Shown one piece after another: positions 44,766 to 53,358 of a stretch of 64,000 nt of DNA. The stretch is taken from assembly GCA_944322725.1 (NCBI GenBank), contig CALUPU010000002.1, positions 62,001 through 126,000 of the forward strand. The letters run 5' to 3'. The stretch is from Candidatus Gastranaerophilales bacterium (GTDB lineage: Bacteria > Cyanobacteriota > Vampirovibrionia > Gastranaerophilales > Gastranaerophilaceae). Position 1 is the stretch's first letter; the number at the start of each line of letters is the position of its first letter. The translations under genes were made by a program, and so were the position numbers. The notes under the pieces are model-generated. The model did no database searches. It saw nothing but the letters and a program-made list of their open reading frames with translations, and was not told the DNA's origin.

Positions 44766-45767
44766 CTAGCACAATTGGGCAGCGGGAACTTTGCCCTGTT
44801 TGAGTTCTATAAGTTCAATGAGTTTTGCCATTAATGCATCTTGAAAACATTCGTTGTTATGTGCATTGATTTCTCTTATGAAATAACAGGGACTGGTAAT
44901 GTTAATCTCCATTATTTTACCGTCCGCAACATCCAGTCCTGCCATGTAGAGTTCTACTGCATTTAAGTGTTTTGCAACCTTCAACGCCATTTCTTTTTCT
45001 TCTTTTGTCAGCGTGGAGGCTTCAAAGTATTTGTCAGAGTGTTCGCTGAATTTAAAATCATCTTTGCCCGGGAGTTTTGTTATACATTCGTCAAAAACAT
45101 GCTCGCCAAGAATGAGTATTCGTTTGTCGCCTTTTGCTGCACCTTCGAGATATTTTTGCACCATAACCATGGTTTTTCCTTTGTTTGTAAGGTTGTTGAT
45201 AATGGCATTGATGTTTCTTTCTTCTGTGTCAAGATAGTACACCCCTCCACCAAAGCAGAGATTTAGCGGTTTTATAATAGCTTTTTTGTGTTCTCTGACA
45301 AAGTTTTTTATCTCATCAGCATTTGCCGTAACAATGTTTTCAGGAGCAAATTCCGTAAAATAATTCAGGTGGAATTTTTCATTGAAATTTTTTATTGCTA
45401 CGGGATTATTGATAACAACGGTTTTTTCCGTATCAACATAATCAAATACATTGCAAGCATTGATATAATCAATATCCACAGGCGGATCAGGACGGAAAAA
45501 GACTGCATCAAAGTGTTCTATTATGTATTTTTTAGGTTCGTCTTTTTTGTAGAAAATATCACCGTTTTCTTGATAAGCCTCATAGCACAATGTTTTTGCA
45601 ATATTTGCTTCTGTCATCAAGCCGCTTTTAATACACACAAAGACCTCGTAGTCTCTGTACAAAAACTCTTTTATAAGCCAAAAATTTGTTACAAGGTCGT
45701 TAAACTCAAAATATTTCAGTTCAAGATCGTCAATTACAAATAGAATAGATTGTTTGAGTGTGGTCAT
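44766..45767 (-). CDS. gshB: Glutathione synthetase
   Basis: 333 residues from ATG 45767; GGGAG lies 8 bases upstream, while the longer frame to 45794 has no such site. ATP-grasp features: FFRPDPPVDIDYINA, NNPVAIKNFNEKFHLNYF, IIKPLNLCFGGGVYYL and the end MEINITSPCYFIREIN. It ligates glycine to gamma-glutamylcysteine. The pair and the divergent glyoxalase form a glutathione module. Confidence 0.92.
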   Translation of the reverse strand: MTTLKQSILFVIDDLELKYFEFNDLVTNFWLIKEFLYRDYEVFVCIKSGLMTEANIAKTLCYEAYQENGDIFYKKDEPKKYIIEHFDAVFFRPDPPVDIDYINACNVFDYVDTEKTVVINNPVAIKNFNEKFHLNYFTEFAPENIVTANADEIKNFVREHKKAIIKPLNLCFGGGVYYLDTEERNINAIINNLTNKGKTMVMVQKYLEGAAKGDKRILILGEHVFDECITKLPGKDDFKFSEHSDKYFEASTLTKEEKEMALKVAKHLNAVELYMAGLDVADGKIMEINITSPCYFIREINAHNNECFQDALMAKLIELIELKQGKVPAAQLC

Positions 45768-45866
45768 AAATTGCTCCCACTTCAAATATACCAACTACAG
45801 TAAAAAATACAATAATATGATATGATTAACCCGTAAGGTGACTTTACAACTTTAAAGGAGAAATAT

Positions 45867-46244
45867 ATGAAACTTTTGCACGCAATGATTAGAGTAAAAG
45901 ATATAGACAAATCAATGAAATTCTATACAGAACTGCTCGGACTCAAAAAAACTCATGAAATTAAGCTTGACGACTGTATCCTGCACTTTTTAAAAGGTGA
46001 GGACGGTGATTTTGAAATTGAACTTACTCAGAATTTTGAGAACCCTGAAAACGGTTATAAAAACGGAAATGCTTTCGGACATTTTGCTGTTGAGACAAAA
46101 GACATGGATGAATTTGATAAAAAATTTAAAGCCTTTGGCGGAGAATATATGTATGAGCCTTACTTAATGGAAGAGGCACAGTCCAAAATTGCTTTTATCA
46201 AAGACCCTGACGGAAATGAAATAGAAATAATTCAGAAGATATAA
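45867..46244 (+). CDS. gloA: Lactoylglutathione lyase (glyoxalase I-type)
   Basis: 125 residues, the size of a single-module glyoxalase I. Metal-ligand positions are visible: His5 (KLLHAMIRV), Glu (FEIELT, about 50), His (FGHFAVE, about 73) and Glu (GNEIEII, about 121). It would detoxify methylglyoxal hemithioacetal with glutathione. It is divergent from gshB with a 99-base gap. AAAGGAG lies upstream. Confidence 0.9.
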   Translation: MKLLHAMIRVKDIDKSMKFYTELLGLKKTHEIKLDDCILHFLKGEDGDFEIELTQNFENPENGYKNGNAFGHFAVETKDMDEFDKKFKAFGGEYMYEPYLMEEAQSKIAFIKDPDGNEIEIIQKI

Positions 46245-46251
46245 ATTCCGC

Positions 46252-46276
46252 TAATCAAAAAGAATATTTTTGATTA
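46252..46276 (+). terminator. Hairpin terminator after gloA
   Basis: TAATCAAAAA (46252-46261) and TTTTTGATTA (46267-46276) with GAATA loop, 8 bases after the stop codon. Confidence 0.75.
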
Positions 46277-46435
46277 ACAAAAATTAATAAACCAGCAAAT
46301 TTGTTGATAATATATTCAGAACAATAGAAAAAACAATCCTGCTTTTTTGAAAAATCAATAGAAAATAATATATCTTTTAAAGCTTCTTCCAGGTGTAAGA
46401 ATATTATTACTCCTGACCAGAAAGCTGAAGCTCAT

Positions 46436-47407
46436 ATGTATATTCATATGGCATCATTAATATGCGGAGGTATCTCTGCTGCAATGGGCGAAGCCTGTGC
46501 TGTCGGGGCTGATATTCCTCTTTTAATATCTGTTGAAACAAAAATGTTTTATGATTTAATAAAAAATTTTAATGTTCCAATGAGTGCCGGTTTATTGCAT
46601 GCTGCTATGCATATGTTCTCTGCAGGTATAACCGGAGGCAGAGTATTAAAATGGCTAAATTCTATTGCATCTGTTGGTGGTCATGTGGCAGCATTACCGA
46701 CAGGAGGTGCTGGTAATGCTGCAGTAACAGCATATCTTAGACTTTCTAACGGTGCATTGTCTGCTATGTTCTGCGAGGCTATGGGGTGGGCGTTTGTAAG
46801 GGATTACCGGAACGGAAAAATGAATACTAAGGACAAGGCTAAAGAATTTATAGCATTTATAACATTTCAAGGGTTAATTATAGGTTTTGAGCAATATATT
46901 GATTTACAAAAGCCAGCTGAAAGATTAGAAGATTCTGCAGCTAAAGCATTAGGTTTATCTATTGCAAAAAATGCTTCTTCTGAAAATGCAATGTTTATAA
47001 AAGCAGCAATGCAATTTTTAAGTACCAATCCAATGTCTAAAGCTGCAAAAGGAATTGAGCTTGTTACACCTGCTATTGCGGCTCATATGGTAGAAAATGG
47101 CGGGAAAATAAATAGTGAATATGCAGAAAATCTTATAAAAGGCTCATTATATTCACTTGTTTGCAGTGAAATTTTTGGAGATATAAATAATGGTGAAATA
47201 TTCAAAGAAAAAACAAAAAAATTTATGGGGTATATTATGAATGACGAACAGTTATCAAGAATGATTGAACATAGTTTGATATCTGCAGGTTTAAAGCAAG
47301 AAGGTAAAGTTATATTAAATGAAAAGACCCTAAATTCATTAGAGTCATTGTATAATGAAGTTACCCCGAGAGTCGTTGAAATAGCAAAAACAATAAGAGG
47401 TATATAA
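46436..47407 (+). CDS. Orphan membrane protein, DUF697-like, start uncertain
   Basis: 323 residues from the first ATG. Residues 7-120 (ICGGISAAMGEACAVGADIPLL ... LHAAMHMFSAGITGG ... LPTGGAGNAAVTAYLR) look like a DUF697-type helical membrane domain; a later QFLSTNPMSKAAKGIELVTPAIAA resembles the NTNPM/PRTVVD block of orphan genes A and B. The same frame stays open back to 46328 with no ATG, GTG or TTG and encodes ENNISFKASSR, the lineage motif, so the true N-terminus may be upstream (non-standard start or frameshift). Confidence 0.6.
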   Translation: MYIHMASLICGGISAAMGEACAVGADIPLLISVETKMFYDLIKNFNVPMSAGLLHAAMHMFSAGITGGRVLKWLNSIASVGGHVAALPTGGAGNAAVTAYLRLSNGALSAMFCEAMGWAFVRDYRNGKMNTKDKAKEFIAFITFQGLIIGFEQYIDLQKPAERLEDSAAKALGLSIAKNASSENAMFIKAAMQFLSTNPMSKAAKGIELVTPAIAAHMVENGGKINSEYAENLIKGSLYSLVCSEIFGDINNGEIFKEKTKKFMGYIMNDEQLSRMIEHSLISAGLKQEGKVILNEKTLNSLESLYNEVTPRVVEIAKTIRGI

Positions 47408-47874
47408 TGAAAATAACAGCTAATTACAATAAAATACCAAAATCATTTCAAGGAAAAAGACCGAATGACTCAACATACCGGGTGATAAAAAATCCTGAAA
47501 CAGCAAGCGATGCAATGGAAAGGGGATTTGTAAACGATTTTATCAAACGAAATCCAAACTGGGAACAGGACGAGGAACTTGTGCACAGATTAAAACAGGA
47601 TACAAAATGGGCACGAGACAAAGGTAAAATACATTCACAATGGCATGAATTTGATGATTATCCAGGTGTAGCTGCGGTCTTTTTCTCAGCAGTTTCTATT
47701 TTAAGTTCGCTATTTTTATATAAAAACAGAAATGTTTTTTCTAAGATGGATAAAGCTACAAAAATATTGTTGCCAATAGGTTCTCTAGGTGGAGCGTATA
47801 TTGCTGCGGATTCAATAAAATACATATTCACAGGACGTAACCTCTTTGAAAGAAAACAAAATAATAAATCATAA
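47407..47874 (+). CDS. Orphan protein with SFQGK motif and membrane helices
   Basis: 155 residues. The N-terminus is MKITANYNKIPKSFQGKRPN; a charged part (about 20-85) is followed by two hydrophobic helices (about 88-107 and 117-137). Its ATG shares one base with the stop of the preceding gene (TAATG), so translation is coupled. The SFQGK motif matches the SFKG/SFKS motif of the 27.7-31.1 kb pair. Function unknown. Confidence 0.65.
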   Translation: MKITANYNKIPKSFQGKRPNDSTYRVIKNPETASDAMERGFVNDFIKRNPNWEQDEELVHRLKQDTKWARDKGKIHSQWHEFDDYPGVAAVFFSAVSILSSLFLYKNRNVFSKMDKATKILLPIGSLGGAYIAADSIKYIFTGRNLFERKQNNKS

Positions 47875-47883
47875 AATAAAAAG

Positions 47884-47910
47884 GACCGGTTAATTTACCG
47901 GTCTTTTTTT
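47884..47910 (+). terminator. Hairpin terminator with T-run
   Basis: GACCGGT (47884-47890) and ACCGGTC (47897-47903) followed by seven T residues. Confidence 0.85.
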
Positions 47911-48029
47911 CGATTTGGAAATCGTCCAAATCTCCTCCCAAAAAATTTATAAACAATTCTTTTAAATTCAATATAAATATTAAAGCATTCAAATAGTTGT
48001 TTGTGAAGGGTTTTCGGGCATGGTGAAAC

Positions 48030-48107
48030 GTAACATTTTTTTAACAATCATGCAGACCCACTGCTCATCATGGTTTCCATGATTTTTACTCATGTAACAT
48101 TTTTTAA
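48030..48107. repeat. Two GTAACATTTTTT direct repeats around a small hairpin
   Basis: GTAACATTTTTTTAA (48030-48044) and GTAACATTTTTTAA (48094-48107) lie on each side of ATCATGG-TTT-CCATGAT (48067-48083), which is followed by T residues on the plus strand. The region lies between converging genes. It may be a second terminator; the repeats are unexplained. Confidence 0.35.
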
Positions 48108-48113
48108 TAATTT

Positions 48114-50438
48114 CTATTTTACAATCTTATAGATTTTAAATTCCGAAGGTTTTAATTCTCCAAAGTGCATTTCCGATTCGGATTTGTCGAATTTAATTTC
48201 TTCAAACAATGCTTTGCCTGTGTCATCGGAATCTTTGTAAACATACTCGCTCACGATAGAGTAATCACAGGGCATGCTTATTTTTTTGTCGTATACAATG
48301 CTGCCTTCTTTTATGAAAGAGTTTGTAATGCCGTCTTCGTTTGTCTCTGTTACTTTTTCCGTAGGAGAATTATAGTTCGCCACAACAAGCAAAGATTCTT
48401 TTAACGGATTTTTAGAAACCATCCAGCACACAAAGCCGTCATTATCCTGTGTAATGATTTCTGCTTCTCCTTCTCGAGTGAGTTTATTTTCCAGTGCAAA
48501 TTTATTTATGGCATTAAACTTGTTAAAAAATTTGTAATCTTTTTCTCTGGGCATTGATACTTCTGCGCCTATAACACTTTCTATACCTGTTTTTGTAAAG
48601 GATTCATCACCGTCAATGTACATAACAGGACGCTGTGCTTTTTTGCCTCCGGGGAGGAATTTGTATTTGAACCATTTGAACAGAGCACCGTCTCTGCCAA
48701 GCTGTCCCGGGTACTGGTCTATTGCGCAAAATTCGCCGTCTTGATTGTTGTAACTTTTTAGGACGGACAAATCTCCGTATGCGGAGTTTGTATTGTCGGA
48801 ATTAAATTGTTCTAAGTCTCTGTTGTCCTCTATAATTGTCTGCGGGGTCTTGCAGAATTGAGAAACAATGTCATTGCCCCAGAGAATATCAAATGCCATA
48901 TCATCGTGATATTCTTTGTAATATTTGTTCCAAAGCATGTATTCAGCAAGAGTTGCAAAATGAGCAACTGCTTTTTTCATCTCTCTGTTTGCTTTGCCGA
49001 GAACCTCTCTGGGTGCGCGATAACTTATCGGTACACCGTCTTTTTCAGAGACGTCATCTACTATATGGTCAATATGGTCAACTCTGAATCCGTCAAAGTT
49101 GTAGTCATTTTGCAATTTTTTCAGATAGTTTATGTAAGTTTCTATTACTGGTTTGTTGTATTCGCCTGTTTCAAGATATACAAAGTAGTACGGTGTCTGG
49201 CAGTCGAGGTTTGCAAAGTGTGTTACATCGCTGCATTTGTAGTCAAAGTGTTTGAAAACAGGGTAATCGCCTGTTTCGGACATCTTATCGAACACGGGAG
49301 TGCCGGCAGAACACCACGCTCCTCCGGGTGCGGGCCAGAGACCTTCTTTTATTAGTGTTTGTATTGTTTCTCCCTGTTTTACAATATCTTTTTCCTCTAC
49401 AGGGTCAGAAGCTTTATATCCGTTAATTCTTGCGGCAATTTCTTTTGCTCTTTTGTGCAGTTGAATCTGCACATCTTTTTTCATCATAGCGTCAGAAAAT
49501 TCTTTTTTCTTCGGTCCTATGATTTCTTCGAACTTGTCGTAAATATTTTTGTAATGCTCTGACAAATCATTTGAACCTTGCTTCAGAGTTGCTTTGTATA
49601 TATCTCTTACAATTTCTACATCTTCGATATCAAAGATTTCTTCTAATTTTTTTGCAGCAGCATCTGTTTCTGCTTCTATTTTTTTTATGAGTTCTTCTAC
49701 ATCATACCAGCGTGCAATTGCGGGGTCAGCGAGAACCATTTTTGAGAATCTGCCTGTTTGGGGAAGTACATCATAGATTACACAGTGACCGGCAAGCTGA
49801 GCAAGTTTTATAAACAACTGCACCTGTTGTTTTGTATTAAGATTCAGATTTTTGGTTATTTTTTTGTCTTCAAGATGAGGGCTTACTTCCGTGCTGACAG
49901 GCAGATATGCACAGCCGAATTCTCTGGGGTGAAAAGGTATGAGGTATACTGTAGTACCGAGAATTTTTGACTCTTCCAGCCCTGCAGGCAAAATAAGAAT
50001 CTGTCTGAGCCAGTCAATGAGTTTGCCTGTTTCCTGTGTTTTATTTCCGTCAGCAAGACCTGCGAGATTTATCAGCTTGATGTTATGCTGTTCTTTTTTT
50101 ATCCAGTCTCCGTTTTTATAACCTGCTCTTTGTGCGGGTGAGAGGTTATTGTTTTCAAAGTTAAATATGCCTTGTTCTATATCATAGACATTGTTTTTTG
50201 CCCATTTGATTTCAAGACCATACAGCACTTCTGCTGATGAAAGTTCTTCTAGTGCCTTGATATAGGGGTATGGAAGATATCCGTTTTCTTCAATGATGTT
50301 TTTTAAGAATTCTTTTCTATCTTCGGGAATGGAATCATAATCATAAAGGGTTTTGAGTTTTTCTATAATTTGATTCAGACCTGTGTCAATTTTTTCCTCT
50401 TGATTTCCCCCGCCGAGATTTTTAAAAAAAGAAAACAT
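48114..50438 (-). CDS. GH13-superfamily glycoside hydrolase-like protein
   Basis: 774 residues from ATG 50438, with GAGGT 7 bases upstream; no signal peptide, so cytoplasmic. The barrel core has FDGFRVDHIDHI with the nucleophile Asp of GH13 region II and ATLAEYMLW with a candidate acid/base Glu. The LDCQTPYYF and PGQLGRDG segments and a C-terminal beta-rich domain fit alpha-amylase or glucanotransferase enzymes. Region IV (usually NHD) is not clear; MYIDGDES is a weak candidate. Probable role in glycogen or maltodextrin use. Confidence 0.75.
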   Translation of the reverse strand: MFSFFKNLGGGNQEEKIDTGLNQIIEKLKTLYDYDSIPEDRKEFLKNIIEENGYLPYPYIKALEELSSAEVLYGLEIKWAKNNVYDIEQGIFNFENNNLSPAQRAGYKNGDWIKKEQHNIKLINLAGLADGNKTQETGKLIDWLRQILILPAGLEESKILGTTVYLIPFHPREFGCAYLPVSTEVSPHLEDKKITKNLNLNTKQQVQLFIKLAQLAGHCVIYDVLPQTGRFSKMVLADPAIARWYDVEELIKKIEAETDAAAKKLEEIFDIEDVEIVRDIYKATLKQGSNDLSEHYKNIYDKFEEIIGPKKKEFSDAMMKKDVQIQLHKRAKEIAARINGYKASDPVEEKDIVKQGETIQTLIKEGLWPAPGGAWCSAGTPVFDKMSETGDYPVFKHFDYKCSDVTHFANLDCQTPYYFVYLETGEYNKPVIETYINYLKKLQNDYNFDGFRVDHIDHIVDDVSEKDGVPISYRAPREVLGKANREMKKAVAHFATLAEYMLWNKYYKEYHDDMAFDILWGNDIVSQFCKTPQTIIEDNRDLEQFNSDNTNSAYGDLSVLKSYNNQDGEFCAIDQYPGQLGRDGALFKWFKYKFLPGGKKAQRPVMYIDGDESFTKTGIESVIGAEVSMPREKDYKFFNKFNAINKFALENKLTREGEAEIITQDNDGFVCWMVSKNPLKESLLVVANYNSPTEKVTETNEDGITNSFIKEGSIVYDKKISMPCDYSIVSEYVYKDSDDTGKALFEEIKFDKSESEMHFGELKPSEFKIYKIVK

Positions 50439-50535
50439 AATATACCTCACATTAATATAAGCCCTTGGGAACACCCACAGGCAAATGATACCATAATGTC
50501 AGGCATGAATAAATACACCGGTTGTACTTAAAAAT

Positions 50536-51579
50536 TTAATCTTTTACGACTTTAGTCAAACCTCTTGGTGAATCAGGATTTTTGTCCAGGAGATTCGCCA
50601 TCTCGCATGCCATTAACTGCAGTGACAAAAGTGAGCCGAAAATTGCTTTCATTTTTCTTTTAGTCTTTATATAAATGTTTATGTCGCCTGATTTTACATT
50701 CTCAACTGATGTTATTGTTATAACTTTAGGATTGTACTGCTTTTTAATTTTTTCAAGATTCTTGATTGCAAATTCCGCATTTTCTTCATCAATGATAGCA
50801 ATTACTATAGACTTTTGATTCAGCACTGCAACGTGACCGTGCATAAATTCGCCGAAAGGATACGCCATAACATTAAGATAGCAGGTTTCTTTCATTTTTA
50901 AGGCACCTTCTTTTGCAATCGGATAGTAGTTTTTGTTGCCGAGGATAGAAATATTATTGTACTGCGCAGTAAGATTTGCAGCCTGTGAAATTTTTTCAAA
51001 ATCGTTTGTTATTGATTCAAGATACTCGCTCAATCTTCTCATTGTGTTGAGATATCCTGATATGTCTTCACCTTTCTTTGCAATAAGCTTAAGCATAACA
51101 AGGATGGAGCAGAAAATCTGTGCTGTAAGCGCTTTTGTTGAAGCAATACTTTTTTCTTCGCCTGCATCGGAAAGTATTTGATAATCACAAAGCTTCCACA
51201 TTGCAGAATCTTTTGCGTTAGTAATACACATCGTTTTGACACCCTTTTCTTTGATTTTTTTCAGGGCATTAAGTGTGTCTGATGTCTCTCCGGATTGTGA
51301 AACAAAAATGTATAAAGAATTTTCTGTTATAAAATGTTTCTTCTGGAGAATAAACTCACTGGAGTATTCGTATGCGCAGGGAATACCGGCATATTCGATA
51401 AATAACGGGGCTGCGATTGCCGCACAGTTGTAGGAAGAGCCGCTTGCCACAATAACTATGTTGTCAACCTTGTCAGGAAGTTTTAATTTGATTTCTCTGT
51501 TTTGTTCAACGTAATTTTTGATAAGATTTTGAATAACAGAAGGTTCTTCAAAAATTTCTTTTTTCATAATTGATGACAT
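50536..51579 (-). CDS. SIS-domain sugar-phosphate isomerase (GlmS C-half-like)
   Basis: 347 residues with two SIS domains: ASGSSYNCAAI and SQSGETSDTLNAL in the first and GNKNYYPIAKEGALKMKETCYLNVMAYPFGEFMHG in the second, ending NPDSPRGLTKVVKD. It resembles the isomerase half of GlmS without the glutaminase domain, and AgaS/FrlB-type deglycases or isomerases. The substrate is probably a phosphorylated amino sugar. GAGG lies upstream. Confidence 0.85.
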   Translation of the reverse strand: MSSIMKKEIFEEPSVIQNLIKNYVEQNREIKLKLPDKVDNIVIVASGSSYNCAAIAAPLFIEYAGIPCAYEYSSEFILQKKHFITENSLYIFVSQSGETSDTLNALKKIKEKGVKTMCITNAKDSAMWKLCDYQILSDAGEEKSIASTKALTAQIFCSILVMLKLIAKKGEDISGYLNTMRRLSEYLESITNDFEKISQAANLTAQYNNISILGNKNYYPIAKEGALKMKETCYLNVMAYPFGEFMHGHVAVLNQKSIVIAIIDEENAEFAIKNLEKIKKQYNPKVITITSVENVKSGDINIYIKTKRKMKAIFGSLLSLQLMACEMANLLDKNPDSPRGLTKVVKD

Positions 51580-51599
51580 GGCTTATCCTCTATCCATTT

Positions 51600-52259
51600 T
51601 TAGCTTTTTAAAAGGTCGTAATAGTTTTCCTGAGCATACTTGTACAGGTCTTTTAATGCAGTCTCAACCTTCTGCCTGTATATTTCCATATCTTCTTTTG
51701 AACAGTCGGACGGGACATAAATAGGCTCTCCGTAAACAGCAATTGTTTTTACACCCAGAACGGGAAATCTGAATTTATCCCATGTATCGAATTCTAAAAG
51801 CCATTTTGACGGTGAATACCAGGTCATCGGGATTATCGGCACCTGAGAAAGTTTGGCAATGTTGATAATACCCTCTTTGGCAACACCAAAAGGACCTCTC
51901 GGACCATCAATGGTAATAGCCGCACATTCACCCTGCTCGAGTTTTTCAAGCAATGCGAGGGATGCAGATGCACCGGAGCGTTTTGAAGAACCTCTGACTA
52001 CTTTTATGCCTACGTGCTCTGTGGCTGCAGCAATAATATCACCGTCATTTGACTTTGATATCATAACATTGAGTTTACCTCTGTCTTCGTTAGCATACAA
52101 TCCGCACTGATGTGCATGCCACAGTGCAAATATAACGGGTTTCGTTTTGGGAAAATTTATATTCTTACAATTGTAGAATATACTCTCAAAAGCATAAAAA
52201 TGCTTTAATACAAATGATAAAAATGAAACGAGTTTCCTTTTGTCCATATTTTTAAACAT
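51600..52259 (-). CDS. DUF374 lysophospholipid acyltransferase-like protein
   Basis: 219 residues. The DUF374 pattern of LPLAT superfamily is clear: ALWHAHQCGLYA (His-x-x motif), ISKSNDGDIIAAATEHVGIKVVRGSSKRSG and AITIDGPRGPFGVAKEGIINIAKLSQVPIIPM. Members are thought to acylate glycolipids such as a lipid A precursor. A nearby methionine (52247) is an alternative start. Confidence 0.88.
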   Translation of the reverse strand: MFKNMDKRKLVSFLSFVLKHFYAFESIFYNCKNINFPKTKPVIFALWHAHQCGLYANEDRGKLNVMISKSNDGDIIAAATEHVGIKVVRGSSKRSGASASLALLEKLEQGECAAITIDGPRGPFGVAKEGIINIAKLSQVPIIPMTWYSPSKWLLEFDTWDKFRFPVLGVKTIAVYGEPIYVPSDCSKEDMEIYRQKVETALKDLYKYAQENYYDLLKS

Positions 52260-52306
52260 AGGGTTATAATACTATAAACAAAAAGAATTTGCACCCTTTA
52301 TAAAGA

Positions 52307-52474
52307 TTAGGCTCTTCTCATAAGGTCGGAAAGTTTTACTTCTTTGTTTACTTTCTTTTTTACTCTTTTAATTATCTGCTTTGGTGCTCTTTTGAATCCG
52401 CTCAGCCCTACCATTGTACTTTTTTCTTCTTTAATCAGAAGGAGTTCTTTCATCAAATCAACGAGTTCTCTCAC
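52307..52474 (-). CDS. Small basic orphan protein
   Basis: 55 residues, GTG start at 52474 with AAAGGA 7-8 bases upstream. The sequence starts MRELVDLMKELLLIKEEKS, contains a Lys/Arg-rich part (FKRAPKQIIKRVKKKVNKEVK) and ends with SDLMRRA. Two amphipathic helices joined by a short loop are likely, suggesting RNA or DNA binding or a coiled-coil partner. No family recognised. It occupies most of the 300-base gap between the DUF374 gene and the next plus-strand gene. Confidence 0.65.
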   Translation of the reverse strand: MRELVDLMKELLLIKEEKSTMVGLSGFKRAPKQIIKRVKKKVNKEVKLSDLMRRA

Positions 52475-52557
52475 TTTGTATTCCTTTCATTCTCTCAAAC
52501 ATAATTTAATTTATGCCGTGTCTTTTTTTAACCCCCGCTTATGGTATATTGGTGACT

Positions 52558-53271
52558 ATGAGTGATGATATTCAAATTTTAAAAGAGATTGAAAACGCAG
52601 CACTGCTGTGTGAAAAAGATTACACAAGAGATGATATTTTTTGTGTTTTGAGATTCGATTCCGTATCAAATCCTGAAATAGATATAGAAAAACAAATATG
52701 TATTCTGAAACTTGATACAATACTTACACAGGAAGAAGCGGATTTGCTTGCATTTCATCAGACAGGGCAGCACGGGCTTATCAGAGAGGCTTGTTCTCAA
52801 AAAATAAACGAGTTTATGAAAAATCCTCTATGTCTAAAATTTTTTCAGACAAAAGAAATATCATTGATTCTTTTAAAAGCAGTAAACGACATAAATCCAA
52901 ATATCTGCCGTACGATTATAGAAGTGCTGCCGTTCATTGAGGACAAAGATTACTTCCTTCATAATCTTTATGAAAGATTTGAGGAAGTATTTGAAGAACT
53001 TGAGAAATTGAAAAGAAGCAACTGGTATACAAAAAAATTATTTAATCTTTACTGGTGTCTTGAGGCGCTGGCAGTGCTGCAGGCTCCGGTTAATGAAAGG
53101 CTTGAGGCTGTCTTAGAACGCTGCTCACGGTTTAGAGATTATACAATCAGAGAGAAAACAGCAATGGTAATTTCTCTGCTGCAGCAATCTTCCCCTGTTA
53201 TAGAAAGCATAAAAGAAATTCTTAAAAATGATGAGAATTTTTATGTAAAAAGATATTCCTCTCAATGGTAA
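52558..53271 (+). CDS. Helical-repeat protein of unknown function
   Basis: 237 residues from ATG 52558; the preceding frame to 52513 encodes no plausible N-terminus and overlaps the promoter of the divergent small gene. The protein is helix-rich (KLDTILTQEEADLLAFHQ ... ISLILLKAVNDINPNICRTIIEVLPFIED ... IREKTAMVISLLQQSSPVIESIKEILK), resembling HEAT-type repeats. No signal peptide. Function unknown. Confidence 0.7.
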   Translation: MSDDIQILKEIENAALLCEKDYTRDDIFCVLRFDSVSNPEIDIEKQICILKLDTILTQEEADLLAFHQTGQHGLIREACSQKINEFMKNPLCLKFFQTKEISLILLKAVNDINPNICRTIIEVLPFIEDKDYFLHNLYERFEEVFEELEKLKRSNWYTKKLFNLYWCLEALAVLQAPVNERLEAVLERCSRFRDYTIREKTAMVISLLQQSSPVIESIKEILKNDENFYVKRYSSQW

Positions 53272-53358
53272 AGATATATGACGATGCCTTGCAACATGGT
53301 TTTTATACTGGTAAAATCAGCATAAGAACACGAAGTGTTTAGAATTAAGGAGATATTT

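Noticed and set aside
52344-52565. Plus-strand ORF of 73 codons in the gap at 52.3-52.5 kb
   Set aside because: Runs against the better-supported minus-strand gene at 52307-52474 and has Ser/Phe-rich shadow composition.
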